NCBI GenBank assembly: GCA_903231505.1
Contig: CAFBRK010000056.1
Location: forward strand, 62,001-126,000
Origin: Olavius algarvensis associated proteobacterium Delta 3
GTDB lineage: Bacteria; Desulfobacterota; Desulfobacteria; Desulfobacterales; CAFBRK01
Length of the DNA: 64,000 bases
Direction of reading: 5' to 3'
Position numbers and translations under genes: made by a program. This document shows positions 1-8,738 of this stretch, one piece after another. How positions within the stretch are numbered: the stretch's first letter is position 1; the number at the start of each line of letters is the position of its first letter. The notes beneath the pieces are model-generated. The model was not told the DNA's origin and searched no databases. It worked only from the letters and a program-made list of their open reading frames with translations.

Positions 1-1348
1 CCGGATGCTTCCGTGCGAAGGTTTCGTCGAGATCGGCGTCCACCAGCGACACCTCCAGGGTCCCCCCTGTGTCCTCCATGGCGTGGGCCGCATTGGTGCA
101 CAGGTTCATGATAATCTGGTGAATCTGGGTGGGGTCCGCCATGACCGTTGCATCCGACACGATCTTTTGCCGGATTTCGATGGTGGCGGGCAGCGAGGCT
201 CTCAACAGTTTCATGGTCTCTTTGACAATTGGTTTGACAAGAAGCGGCGTGAATTCCCGGTTTCCCCATCGGCTGAAGGCCAAGATCTGTTTGACCAGGT
301 ACCGGGCCCGGTCACCTGCCCTGAGAACCTGCTCGAGACTCGATTCCGGGGGGCTGCCCGGGGGGGTATCCATCAGGGCAATTTCCGTGTATCCAATGAT
401 GGCGGACAGTATATTATTAAAATCATGAGCAATACCGCCAGCAAGGGTTCCAATGGCCTCCATTTTCTGGGCCATCTGCAGACGCGTTTCCAGCAGCGTC
501 TTCTCGGTCACATCGTCATAGAGAACAAGCCGGGCATCATTTTCCATGGTGACGACATGACGCCGGATCCGTTTCTCGGAACCATCCCTGGTGACCACCG
601 TATGGGTGCGTGCCGGCAGTTCCCCGGAATCGGATCCGCCCATATCTGCTTTCCAGGGGCTCCGGAGGGATTCACGATATGCCGTGTCGGAACAGGCTTC
701 CTGGAACCAGCCGTTGCCCGGGGGGATATCGTCGAGGGCGTAGCCGAAAATGCGGGTAAACTTCGGATTGACATATTGACAGGTGCCGTCTCTGCCGATC
801 AGAGCGACGCCGACCGGGGATTGATCCAGCAGGATGTGAAACTTTTCTTTTTCCATCCGGAGCGCTTCTTCCGCGCGGCGAAGGTTGATTTCGTTTCGCT
901 TCCGATCGGTGATATCCGAAAAAACGGCGGCCATCTGACCTGGGGCGGTCTGGAAGGCATGGACCTCAAACGCCCCTTGAACCGTGTCATCCCGGTAGTC
1001 AACCTGTTCGGCGTACCACATTTCCCCGTGGCGACAGATCCGCCGGTAGCGCTCCGGTATTTCCGTTCCGGTCAGCATGGGAAACGCATCCTCGATGGTT
1101 TTGCCGACAAACCGCCGGTTATCGACACCCAGTATCCGGTCAGCAGCCGGATTGGCATCGGTGAAGATCAGCCGATCGTCATCCTCCAGGCGATACATGT
1201 GAGCGGCAAGGGGCAGCACCCGAAGAAACGTCTTGAACGTTTCGTCAATGTGACGGCTCAAGGCGCCGGATTTCCGCAGCTCGGCATTTTCTTTTTCCAG
1301 GTTGAGAACTTTCTGGTGCAGATCCTCATTGGTACGGGGATTGGACAT
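1..1348 (-). CDS. PAS-domain sensor histidine kinase (C-terminus beyond window)
   Basis: The minus-strand frame is open to the window edge, so about 449 N-terminal codons are present and the ATPase G-boxes and stop are missing. The N-terminus has a short coiled-coil-like stretch (residues about 8-28), then two PAS-like domains (about 30-145 and 160-290). A HisKA H-box with GGIAHDFNN lies near residue 305, and an N-box with MNLCTNAAHAM near residue 412. There is no membrane segment or signal peptide, so it looks cytoplasmic. By family knowledge it autophosphorylates on the H-box His. The partner regulator or C-terminal receiver would lie left of the window. An in-frame ATG at 1387 is an alternative start; neither has a strong ribosome site. 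Confidence 0.85.
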   Translation of the reverse strand, partial: MSNPRTNEDLHQKVLNLEKENAELRKSGALSRHIDETFKTFLRVLPLAAHMYRLEDDDRLIFTDANPAADRILGVDNRRFVGKTIEDAFPMLTGTEIPERYRRICRHGEMWYAEQVDYRDDTVQGAFEVHAFQTAPGQMAAVFSDITDRKRNEINLRRAEEALRMEKEKFHILLDQSPVGVALIGRDGTCQYVNPKFTRIFGYALDDIPPGNGWFQEACSDTAYRESLRSPWKADMGGSDSGELPARTHTVVTRDGSEKRIRRHVVTMENDARLVLYDDVTEKTLLETRLQMAQKMEAIGTLAGGIAHDFNNILSAIIGYTEIALMDTPPGSPPESSLEQVLRAGDRARYLVKQILAFSRWGNREFTPLLVKPIVKETMKLLRASLPATIEIRQKIVSDATVMADPTQIHQIIMNLCTNAAHAMEDTGGTLEVSLVDADLDETFARKHP

Positions 1349-1883
1349 AACGTCTCTATTCGGTATGGGGAGCCGTGTGATGCTCATGGCCGTCTTTTGT
1401 AAGACAACGGCGTGGACCAGAACCATTTGGTATTATTGTAAGAAATTATTTTACCAAAGGCGGAGCCAAATATCAAATGCACCGCAGGATCACCCCCCGG
1501 GTCGGGACCGTGCCCCAACCGAGTCACCACCTGCCGGCGACCCCGGACGGGTCACAAGTGTAAACGGAACCGTCAAAATTGTCGCCGATATCGGATTTTC
1601 CCATTCCGCCGAAACCCGGTTAAATTCCGATAAAGATTTCAAATTATTGATATAAATATATTTTTATGTAATGCAGAAAAGTTCCGAATGATCCAATATT
1701 ATGGCATTGATTTTGCTTGAAAAATAGGGTAGGTGGGATCTTCGATGACTTATCCCGGTGATCGCATTGGGACCAGGAACCCCACCCAGACAACCGAGAG
1801 CCACACCCCCCCTCCGGTACGGTTCTCACATCCACTTCCGGGCCGTCGAAAAGGCGGCCCGGTGTTTTTCGGGAGTCGTTGCC
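1349..1883. other. Divergent intergenic region
   Basis: About 530 bases lie between the divergently read kinase and TPR genes. The stretches 1425-1460 and 1620-1735 are AT-rich and could hold promoters for both. I see no convincing -35/-10 pair, no hairpin with a T-run, and no recognisable gene. Confidence 0.4.
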
Positions 1884-2738
1884 ATGACCGATAAACCGCG
1901 CTGTGTCGTCCTCCCGTTTCGTCCCGAGAAACCAACCGACCCGATTGGCCGAGGTATGGCGCTTCACTTTCTTCTCGGCAATGTCATCATATTGCACACC
2001 GGATTTCGTGAATTCTGGTTTGGCTGGCGTGTCGGCAAAATTTTTTCTCAAAAGAATGAATTTAGAACCTACTGCCGAGACGAAGGGCCGGATCTTGACA
2101 TGGTCCGCATTGGAAATGAGCAGCAGATCTGCTATTGGCTTTATGGACGTGTCGCTCAACATCCCGACTCCATGACAGCCACACTCTCCCTGAAGGACAT
2201 CCATGCCGGGATCGAAAACACCACAGAGATGGCCCTGACGACCCGGGATGGCCTGGTCTCTTTTCGTCAACGGTTTTTGGAATGGCTGGCACAATGCGGG
2301 GTGGCGTTCCCCGAAGACCGGAAAGAAAAGGTGTTGTGGCCTGAACGTATCTCCTGGCAGGGCCTTGAGGATGTGGGCCACGCCCTTGAGGCCAATTACA
2401 TCTTTTCAGCTTACCAGGATACGGCATCTCTCACGTTGACAACATTTGAACGGGCCGTAACGGAGTCGCCCCATTCGTTTATGAGCCAAAACCTGCTGGG
2501 ATGGGCCAAATTTCGAAATGGCGACTACGACGGTGCCCGCAAGGCCTTTCATCGCGCTCTGGATGCCAATCCGCACAGTAACGGTGTCATGTCAGGACTT
2601 ATGTGGTGTGGGGTTCAACTGGGGAACAAAGAGGATGCCTGCCGCTGGGCCGCCAGAAAAGCAGCGACACGGCGGGAGGATGAGGATGCGGCCGTTGAAA
2701 AGGCGATCGCCTTGTTGAAAAAGCACGGGAAAATATAA
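1884..2738 (+). CDS. TPR protein with TolB/FlgO-like N-terminal domain
   Basis: A 284-residue protein. The N-terminal about 110 residues (VVLPFRPE..., then YWLYGRV) have the layout of the FlgO/TolB-type nucleotide-response domain often found ahead of TPRs in adenylate-cyclase-like regulators. The C-terminal half contains at least two tetratricopeptide units (around LLGWAKFRNGDYDGARKAF and the following ANPHSNGVMSG helices). There is no signal peptide. The start at 1884 is chosen because GGGAG lies 10 bases upstream; the frame is open further upstream to 1758, but that part reads like non-coding sequence. Function is unknown beyond a likely protein-protein interaction role. It stands alone on the plus strand. 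Confidence 0.7.
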   Translation: MTDKPRCVVLPFRPEKPTDPIGRGMALHFLLGNVIILHTGFREFWFGWRVGKIFSQKNEFRTYCRDEGPDLDMVRIGNEQQICYWLYGRVAQHPDSMTATLSLKDIHAGIENTTEMALTTRDGLVSFRQRFLEWLAQCGVAFPEDRKEKVLWPERISWQGLEDVGHALEANYIFSAYQDTASLTLTTFERAVTESPHSFMSQNLLGWAKFRNGDYDGARKAFHRALDANPHSNGVMSGLMWCGVQLGNKEDACRWAARKAATRREDEDAAVEKAIALLKKHGKI

Positions 2739-2893
2739 GGCTTTTGACTTAGCGGGAGAGCATGACCGGACCGGCCCACCCGACTTAAATAAGCGACGCA
2801 TCTCTGAAATTGTTGTGGTTTATTCAGGAAAATAAGTGAACCTTCTCCAACATAATTGGAGAAGCATGGTAAAAGATAACCGCAAACGGCAGC

Positions 2894-3139
2894 ATGCGAT
2901 ATTTTCTTTACCTGCTCGGCTTTGGGGCGACCCTGATTGCCGTATTGACCTCCACACGCGGGAAACCGGATAACGGTCGAGCCCGAATGACCCGGACAGG
3001 AATCGTTGCACTGCTACTGGGTTTTCTGGTGATGCTCTTTTCTATTCTCGGCACCTGGAAAGACCAAACCCGCATCAAGCAACTTTTGCACGGACGCGCC
3101 CCGGTGTCCGGTTCGGCAGAAGTCACGACCCAACAATAG
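2894..3139 (+). CDS. Small two-helix membrane protein
   Basis: An 81-residue open frame starting MRYFLYLLGFG. Two hydrophobic segments are visible (about 3-19 and 35-56) separated by a basic loop (GKPDNGRARMTR), followed by a polar tail, which predicts a small inner-membrane hairpin protein. The ribosome site is weak, so the start is uncertain. I do not recognise the family. The amphipathic pattern and matching gene orientation argue for a real gene, but it could be spurious. Confidence 0.45.
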   Translation: MRYFLYLLGFGATLIAVLTSTRGKPDNGRARMTRTGIVALLLGFLVMLFSILGTWKDQTRIKQLLHGRAPVSGSAEVTTQQ

Positions 3140-3544
3140 GCCTTTTGGCAGGATGATCCCGCCCTTTACAACGCGATCGGAGGTGTTAAGGTATTATTGT
3201 TCCGGCGGTTTACTCAGATACGCCGGCGGAACACTCACAAGAGACCCTTCCCCCTCCTCCTATCGGGTGCTCTTGCAAACCCGCCGGGTTACGACACTGT
3301 GACCCGGCTTCTTTCGATGCATACGGTACAGAATCCCCCACAGACTTCCACGTCGTTTCCAGGCAATCCTGCCGACGCGGAACTGTGGGTATCCCGGGCA
3401 GATGGGCCTCCCCCATGGCCCCTCCAATTTTGACATTAGAAGGAAAGTCCTATATGAAGACTGGAAACCTGAAAAACTACTTGAATTTAATAGAAATATA
3501 AGCATCCGGCCGTTGTGTAACAGATCGGCACTCAAGGACATGCG
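3140..3544. other. Intergenic region with GC-rich hairpins
   Basis: About 400 bases without a convincing gene. Near 3200-3235 there is an imperfect inverted pair (GTTCCGGCGG / CGCCGGCGGAAC), and at 3283-3308 a perfect 7-bp stem listed separately. The AAGGA ribosome site of the OmpA-like gene is at 3534-3538. Confidence 0.4.
3283..3314 (+). terminator. Possible factor-independent terminator
   Basis: GCCGGGT (3283-3289) can pair with ACCCGGC (3302-3308) around a 12-base loop, followed by TTCTTT. The weak T-tract and the 140-base distance from the upstream small membrane gene make this tentative. Confidence 0.35.
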
Positions 3545-4153
3545 GTGATGATCAGATGGCCGACAATTCTCCTGTTGTTTGTCATAGCCAGTGCCGGCTG
3601 GGTTTGGGCAGAGGAAACCGCCAAAACCGCGGGACAGAAACCGGAAGTCCGCGCTGATCTGATCACCAACGACCAGTTTATCGATGCGCTGAGAATCAAA
3701 GGCCCTGCCGGGGAATACCCCAAGGCCAAACTGCAAGCACTCCCCAATACCGAAACGCCCCAAGCCCAGGTCACCATCAACATCCTTTTCAAATCCGGAT
3801 CGACGGAACTGGCGGATGATTTTTCTGTGCGACAGGTACAGGAGGCCGGTCAGGCGCTGTCTTCGGACGCTCTGGCCGGGTATTATTTTGAAATTGCCGG
3901 CCACACCGACAATGTCGGTAGCGAGGAAAAAAACTTGAGGCTGTCCCAGGAGCGGGCCGAGGCAATTAAACAATTTTTCATCAACTATTACGGAATTTCG
4001 CCGGAGCGACTCTTTGCGAGGGGATATGGTGAATCCATACCGATGGCGACCAACGACACCGACGAAAACAGGGCCAAAAACCGACGGGTTGTTTTCATCC
4101 GCATCGATAAACCGGAAATGATGATCAAGGAGATTGAGAAGAAAATGGAATAG
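3545..4153 (+). CDS. OmpA-family peptidoglycan-binding protein
   Basis: A 202-residue protein with an N-terminal signal peptide (IRWPTILLLFVIASAGWVWA, likely cut after AWA-like VWA). An OmpA C-terminal domain covers about residues 75-190. The motif (I)AGHTDNVGS...LRLSQERAEAI and later RGYGES and NRRVVF are the hallmarks, including the Asp and Arg that bind diaminopimelate in the family. It is probably periplasmic and tethered to peptidoglycan. Between signal and domain lies about 50 residues of unassigned sequence. AAGGA at 3534-3538 supports GTG 3545 or ATG 3548. Its last 29 bases overlap the 3' end of the convergent HMG-CoA lyase gene. Confidence 0.85.
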   Translation: MMIRWPTILLLFVIASAGWVWAEETAKTAGQKPEVRADLITNDQFIDALRIKGPAGEYPKAKLQALPNTETPQAQVTINILFKSGSTELADDFSVRQVQEAGQALSSDALAGYYFEIAGHTDNVGSEEKNLRLSQERAEAIKQFFINYYGISPERLFARGYGESIPMATNDTDENRAKNRRVVFIRIDKPEMMIKEIEKKME

Positions 4154-5087
4154 TGTTTCGGCCCTGTTCAATGGGCCGATTTTTCACGGGGAAGCGTTTT
4201 CCGAGATACCCCTCTAACCGGTTGGTGCATTGGGCCACCCGTTCCATATCGACACCGGTCGTGATACCCAGAGACTCAAGTAGATAAACCGTGTCCTCGG
4301 TGGCGATATTGCCGGCGGCACCGTCTACGAACGGGCATCCCCCGATTCCTCCGAAAGCACAGTCAAAACGGGCAATCCCGTGCTCCAGGGCGGTCATGAC
4401 ATTGACAAGGCCCAGTCCATGCGTGTCGTGAAGGTGCAACGCAATGGGTACGGATCGGGCCACGTGCTGCAGCGCGGCCAGCACCTTGGAAATCTTGATC
4501 GGATCCGCCATTCCTGTGGTATCAGCAAGGACCAGGCCATGTGTTCCCGCCTCGAGAAACCTCCCCCCCAGCTCTAAGATCCGCTCATGGCCGATATGGC
4601 CTTCATAGACACATCCGAATGCACACTGAATACTTGTCCTTACGTGAAGACCTGCCTGCAGCGCCTGACCCACCATCGTCACCCCGTGCCGTTGGGCCTG
4701 TTCCAGGGACATACCGGCGTTTTTCCGACTATGCCGGTCACTGGCGGAAATCGACACCTCGACGGCATCCAGGCCCGATTCGACCGCGCGTTCGATGCCT
4801 TTCAAATTGAGTACCAGGCCCGTGTAAACGATACCCTTTTGACGCGGGAGTCGGCTCACCAGCCTTTCGGCATCCGCCATTTGGGGGACCTTGTCGGGTC
4901 GTACAAAAGAGGCAACCTGAATTTCACCGATACCCGCCGCCGCCAGACCGGAAATAATTTCCACCTTCAGATCCGTCGGAATTACGCTCGGTTCAAACTG
5001 GAAACCATCCCGTGGTCCTACCTCGACCAGGGTTACCGCCGTTGGAAAGACCCCTTTGAAAGGTATATTCGACAGTTCTTGTGCCAT
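4125..5087 (-). CDS. Hydroxymethylglutaryl-CoA lyase family protein
   Basis: 320 residues, the usual length for the HMGL/DRE-TIM family. Near residue 23 the VEVGPRDGFQFE motif supplies the metal-binding Asp and catalytic Arg. LHLHDTHG near 220 gives the metal-binding His pair, and GGIGGCPF near 248-255 carries the catalytic Cys of the family's G-loop. By homology it cleaves 3-hydroxy-3-methylglutaryl-CoA (or a related 3-hydroxyacyl-CoA) to acetyl-CoA plus a keto acid in leucine or acyl-CoA metabolism. The gene is monocistronic here and converges on the OmpA-like gene with a 29-base overlap. The exact substrate cannot be fixed from sequence. Confidence 0.9.
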   Translation of the reverse strand: MAQELSNIPFKGVFPTAVTLVEVGPRDGFQFEPSVIPTDLKVEIISGLAAAGIGEIQVASFVRPDKVPQMADAERLVSRLPRQKGIVYTGLVLNLKGIERAVESGLDAVEVSISASDRHSRKNAGMSLEQAQRHGVTMVGQALQAGLHVRTSIQCAFGCVYEGHIGHERILELGGRFLEAGTHGLVLADTTGMADPIKISKVLAALQHVARSVPIALHLHDTHGLGLVNVMTALEHGIARFDCAFGGIGGCPFVDGAAGNIATEDTVYLLESLGITTGVDMERVAQCTNRLEGYLGKRFPVKNRPIEQGRNTIPFSSQSP

Positions 5088-5125
5088 GTTGCCTCAAAAC
5101 ACAACTCGGTGTCGGATGTCATTGC

Positions 5126-5263
5126 TATAGTGGTTGTCATCAATATGTTCCGTTTGCAGAAATATGGAAACGATAACCGCAGAGACGCAGGGGGCGCAAA
5201 GGAACTTTGCGGTGAACCGTTGATCGTAAAATGAATCGGAACGCAATTCTGGCACTCGCTATA
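5126..5263 (+). repeat. TIR element, copy A (138 bp)
   Basis: Begins TATAGTGGTTGTCAT and ends with the reverse complement of the TATAGC...GTTCCGAT end (GGAACGCAATTCTGGCACTC, then GCTATA). The interior carries a CGCAGAGACGCAG / GCGCAAAGGAACTTTGCGG segment. A second copy of exactly the same length lies inverted at 30445-30582, and I estimate close to 88 % identity by eye. There is no transposase inside, so it looks like a non-autonomous, MITE-like element with TA at both ends. Confidence 0.75.
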
Positions 5264-5418
5264 GCGTGGCTGGCGAACCCACCGAACATCTCACATCCGT
5301 GACCCGCAGACCGGTGCGGCAGCACCACTGCTGACATCAGCATCGATTTTAGAGTCTTACATGATCCATGCGGCCCGGGTCAAATCGTCGGCTGGGCCAG
5401 GCAGTCTCCAGAAAAGGG

Positions 5419-5447
5419 TTGACGCCGCATGGGGCCGCCTGTATGTG
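5419..5447 (+). promoter_or_regulatory. Possible sigma-70 promoter for glycosyltransferase operon
   Basis: TTGACG (5419-5424), 17 bases, then TATGTG (5442-5447), about 65 bases before the operon's first start codon. The -10 is weak, so this is tentative. Confidence 0.3.
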
Positions 5448-5511
5448 ATTCGCATTTTATGGGAACATGGGTATGGCAACTATGATAGCACCGGTGCCGT
5501 CGGGGTATTGC

Positions 5512-6780
5512 ATGAATTCAGATCCCCTGAAGATCTGTCTGCTGAGTTATCGCAGCAATCCGCATTCCGGAGGTCAAGGTGTGTATCTGAAAAATCTTTC
5601 CCGCGCCCTGAAAGATCTCGGCCACGACGTGACTGTCGTCACCGGTCCGCCGGACCCGCAACTGGACCGGGACATCCCGGTAGTGCGGGTTCCCTGTCTC
5701 GACCTCTACAACCCGGAGGATCCCTTTCGGGTGCCCACGCTTTCGGAATTGAGCCGGCCGGTGAACCTCATCGAATGGTTGGGTGTGTCCACCACCGGCT
5801 TTCCGGAGCCCTTCACCTTTGGCCTTCGGGTGTATCGGTTGCTGGCGGGTCGTAGAAACGGATACGACATCGTACACGACAATCAAAGTCTGTCCTATGG
5901 TGTCTGGGCCATTGCCCGGAAAACTCCCACCGTGGCCACCATTCATCACCCTATCACCGTGGACCGGGATCTGGCGGTCCGTTCGGTATCCACCCTGTGA
6001 GAAAAGTTCAAACACCTTCGGTGGCACTCGTTTATCCGTATGCAGAAAGTGGTCGCCAGGACGCTGAATCCCATTATCACCGTATCGGAAAAGGCCCGCC
6101 AGGATATCGGCCGGGATTTTACAATTCCGGCAGACCGCTTCCGGGTCGTGTTCAACGGGATCGATCTCGACCGATTTCACCCGGTTCCGGAAATCCCGAG
6201 GGAAAGTAATCGGATCATCGCAACGAACAGCTCCGATACACCACTCAAGGGCCTTCACTACCTCATTGAGGCGGTGGCCAGAATCGCTGCCAGACGGCCC
6301 CTGAAGCTACAGATTATCGGAGAGCTCAAAAAGGGTGGCGATATCGACCGGCTCATCCACGGTCTCGGTATCGGGCCGGTGGTTCAGTTTACCGGGCGCA
6401 TCAGCCATTCAGATTTCGTCCGACAGTATGCGAAAGCGTCCATGGCAGTGGTACCGTCTATTTACGAAGGGTTCGGTCTGCCTGTGGGAGAAGCTATGGC
6501 CTGCGGCGTTCCTGTGATCAGTACCACCGGTGGCGCTTTGCCGGAGGTGGTCGGTGATGCCGGTATCCTGGTACCACCGGCAGACCCGGAGGCCCTGGCC
6601 GAAGCGATGTTGAATTTAATCGACCATCCTGGGCGGGCGGCGGCATTGGGCCGGGCCGGCCGGGATCGGGTGCAGCGCCGGTTTACATGGAAACGGGCTG
6701 CCCAAAACACCGTCGATGTCTACCGGGAGGTCGTCTGTGATCACCATCGATTTCAAACGGATAGGCCTTTCAGCGGGTGA
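5512..6780 (+). pseudogene. GT4 glycosyltransferase gene interrupted by in-frame TGA
   Basis: Two halves lie in the same frame. Residues up to TVDRDLAVRSVSTL end at a TGA (5998-6000), and the frame continues EKFKHLRWHSFIRMQ... to 6780. The first half has the GT-B N-terminal fold start (ICLLSYRSNPHSGGQGVYL). The second half has the nucleotide-sugar site (VPSIYEGFGLPVGEAMACG, the E-x7-E signature) typical of GT4 retaining enzymes. Without the stop it would be 422 residues, a normal length. By family it transfers a sugar from an NDP-sugar to a lipid or glycan acceptor. The 3' end overlaps the methyltransferase by 44 bases. It may be a recent nonsense mutation, a sequencing error, or suppressed readthrough. 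No good selenocysteine insertion hairpin follows. Confidence 0.8.
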
Positions 6781-7450
6781 CCGGATTCTGGACATCGGTT
6801 GCGGCTCCGGCCGTCATGTCGGAGAAGCCATCCGATACGACGATGTGTTTGTGGTCGGTGCAGATCTTCGCACCGAAGATTTGACCGCCGGCAGGCAGCG
6901 GCTCGCTTTCCATGAAAAGATCGGGGCGTGCCGGGGTCGATGGCAGCTGGCAGCGGCCGACCTCCTGGAATTGCCCTTTGCCGATGCGAGCTTCGATCTG
7001 GTAATCTGCTCCGAGGTGCTGGAGCATATCGAAATGGATGCTGCCGCGGCCGCAGAACTTGTCCGGGTTTTGAAACCGGGGAAAACTCTGGCAGTCAGTG
7101 TTCCAAGGTGGTACCCGGAGCGGGTTTGCTGGACGCTATCAAAGGAATACGGCTCGGCAAGCGATGGGCACCTCCGGATCTACCGAAGCGAAGACATCTC
7201 CCGGCTTTTCAGGAACCGCGGACTGACACCCTGGGCCTCCCATTTTGCCCACGGGCTGCACACCCCTTTCTGGTGGCTCAAGTGTCTCCTCGGCCCGGAT
7301 GGCGATCCGCCCTGGCCGGTGAGGATATACCATCGCTTTCTTGTGTGGGATATGATGAAGCGCCCCCGGATCACCCGATGGTTGGAAACATTGGCAAATC
7401 CGCTCATTGGCAAAAGCCTGGTCTTGTATTTGAGGAAAGGACAGACATGA
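6737..7450 (+). CDS. Class I SAM-dependent methyltransferase
   Basis: 237 residues with motif I DILDIGCGSGRH-like (ILDIGCGSGRHVGEA) near residue 15, an acidic post-I (VVGADLR), motif II LPFADASFDLVICSEVLEH and motif III VLKPGKTLAVSVP. This is a Methyltransf_11-type fold. The GTG at 6737 is preferred because GGGAGG (6725-6730) is 6 bases upstream; an ATG at 6716 is in frame. It overlaps the glycosyltransferase 3' end and its TGA overlaps the next gene's ATG (ATGA), so the three genes are translationally coupled. The substrate is probably the same glycan or lipid as the glycosyltransferase (inference). Confidence 0.85.
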   Translation: MITIDFKRIGLSAGDRILDIGCGSGRHVGEAIRYDDVFVVGADLRTEDLTAGRQRLAFHEKIGACRGRWQLAAADLLELPFADASFDLVICSEVLEHIEMDAAAAAELVRVLKPGKTLAVSVPRWYPERVCWTLSKEYGSASDGHLRIYRSEDISRLFRNRGLTPWASHFAHGLHTPFWWLKCLLGPDGDPPWPVRIYHRFLVWDMMKRPRITRWLETLANPLIGKSLVLYLRKGQT

Positions 7451-8502
7451 TCACATCCGGAGTGATCCAGAATCGACATATTTCCGGTGTAGATATCCGG
7501 GCCACGGCGGAGTTTATTCTCAGCGTCCAGAATCCCGATGGTGAAATCCCCTGGTCCCGGGACGGCAGAACCGATCCATGGGACCATGTGGAAAGCGCCA
7601 TGGGATTGACCGTTGCCGGCTATGAGAAGGCCGTCAGAAAGGCCTACGCATGGTCTGCTTCGACACAACTGGCCGATGGGAGCTGGTGGTCGTACTACCG
7701 GAACGGCTCACCGGCACAAGGGGCTTACAAGGATTCCAACATGATCGCCTACATCGCCGTGGGGGTCTACCATTACTATCTGGTGACCCGGGACCGGAGC
7801 TTTCTGCGCCGCATGTGGCCAGTCGTGAAAAAAGCGATGGACTATGTTGTCGATATGCAGGGGCCCGGTGGAGAGATCCTCTGGGCCAAAAGGGCGGACG
7901 GCAGCACATCCTCCAGAGCGCTGCTGACAGGTTCCAGTTCCATCTATATGAGCCTGAAATGTGCGCTGAAGATCGCTACCCTTCTTGGCAGACGAGAACA
8001 TCGATATAATACCGCCCGGAGCCTGCTTGGAGATGCGATCCGGTACCGGCCGGAACGTTTTGACATGAGCAAAGCCCGGTTTTCCATGGACTGGTATTAT
8101 CCGGTATTGTGCGGAGCCATCACCGGTGATGCCGCTTGGAAGCGGATTCAGAAGCAGTGGTCCTGTTTTGCCGTTCCCGGCTGGGGGGTCCGTTGCGTTT
8201 CCGACAGGCAGTGGACGACCATGGCGGAAACCGCCGAACTGGCGGTCACCCTGGCCGCCATCGGCCGATACGCCGCAGCAGCAACCACGCTGAACTGGAT
8301 TCTCGACAAACGGTACGCAAATGGCGCGTTCTGGACCGGCGTCACTTTTCCGGACGGCATTATCTACACGGGTGAACAAACGACCTGGACCGGTGCCGCG
8401 GTCCTTCTCGCTGCAGATGTCCTCTACGATCTCACTGCGGGCAGCCACCTTTTCAAACACAGCCACTGGGCGCCGAACGCCATGCTGCGCGACGCCGTTT
8501 GA
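7447..8502 (+). CDS. Alpha/alpha-toroid protein (prenyltransferase/squalene-cyclase-like)
   Basis: 351 residues built of repeated helical hairpins with motifs such as NPDGEIPW, QLADGSWWSYY and YANGAFWTG, spaced as in six-hairpin glycosidase or terpenoid-cyclase/prenyltransferase beta-subunit folds. There is no DxDD or QW-repeat cyclase signature, so a cyclase reaction is not supported. A role on a polyprenyl-linked or glycan substrate is inferred from the neighbouring glycosyltransferase and methyltransferase. The start ATG overlaps the methyltransferase stop (ATGA). No signal peptide is seen. Confidence 0.7.
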   Translation: MITSGVIQNRHISGVDIRATAEFILSVQNPDGEIPWSRDGRTDPWDHVESAMGLTVAGYEKAVRKAYAWSASTQLADGSWWSYYRNGSPAQGAYKDSNMIAYIAVGVYHYYLVTRDRSFLRRMWPVVKKAMDYVVDMQGPGGEILWAKRADGSTSSRALLTGSSSIYMSLKCALKIATLLGRREHRYNTARSLLGDAIRYRPERFDMSKARFSMDWYYPVLCGAITGDAAWKRIQKQWSCFAVPGWGVRCVSDRQWTTMAETAELAVTLAAIGRYAAAATTLNWILDKRYANGAFWTGVTFPDGIIYTGEQTTWTGAAVLLAADVLYDLTAGSHLFKHSHWAPNAMLRDAV

Positions 8503-8531
8503 CCCCAATTTTGATATTTAGAAATTTAGGT

Positions 8532-8672
8532 TATAGCGGTTGCCCGAATTCCGTTACGAATGGTTTAGGGAAAAGACTTTACCCTAAAGCCGCCAGGCTC
8601 CGTATATAGCAGTTGCCATAAATATGTTCCGATTGAAGGTAGGGGTCCAGGGCGTGGATCCTCCCGACCCGG
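8532..8672 (+). repeat. TIR element ends, compound copy C
   Basis: Two ends lie in the same direction. TATAGCGGTTGCCCGAATT (from 8532) is followed by a TTTAGGG/CCCTAAA hairpin (8564-8588). TATAGCAGTTGCCATAAAT (from 8605) runs into GTTCCGATTGAAGGTAGGGG, an interior shared with the 42943 copy. No closing inverted end is visible, so this is probably a nested or decayed pair. Confidence 0.6.
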
Positions 8673-8738
8673 CAGGCAAAGGGAGCTGAGTTCGTAGTGC
8701 TTCTTCCTTTTTGCTGCCCTTCGGGTGTCCCCCTTCGA

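Noticed and set aside
5..1402. Long plus-strand open frame of 465 codons
   Set aside because: It is the complement of the sensor kinase; the minus strand shows PAS, H-box and N-box motifs, while the plus translation has no domain-like pattern.
5150..5232. Small protein encoded inside TIR element copies
   Set aside because: The short frames shared by copies A and B (VHRKVPLRPLRLCG-type) are frequent database over-predictions of this repeat and have no ribosome site.
5998..6024. Selenocysteine insertion at the TGA of the glycosyltransferase
   Set aside because: Only a 4-bp stem with a 3-base loop follows; the family has no conserved Cys or Sec at this site.
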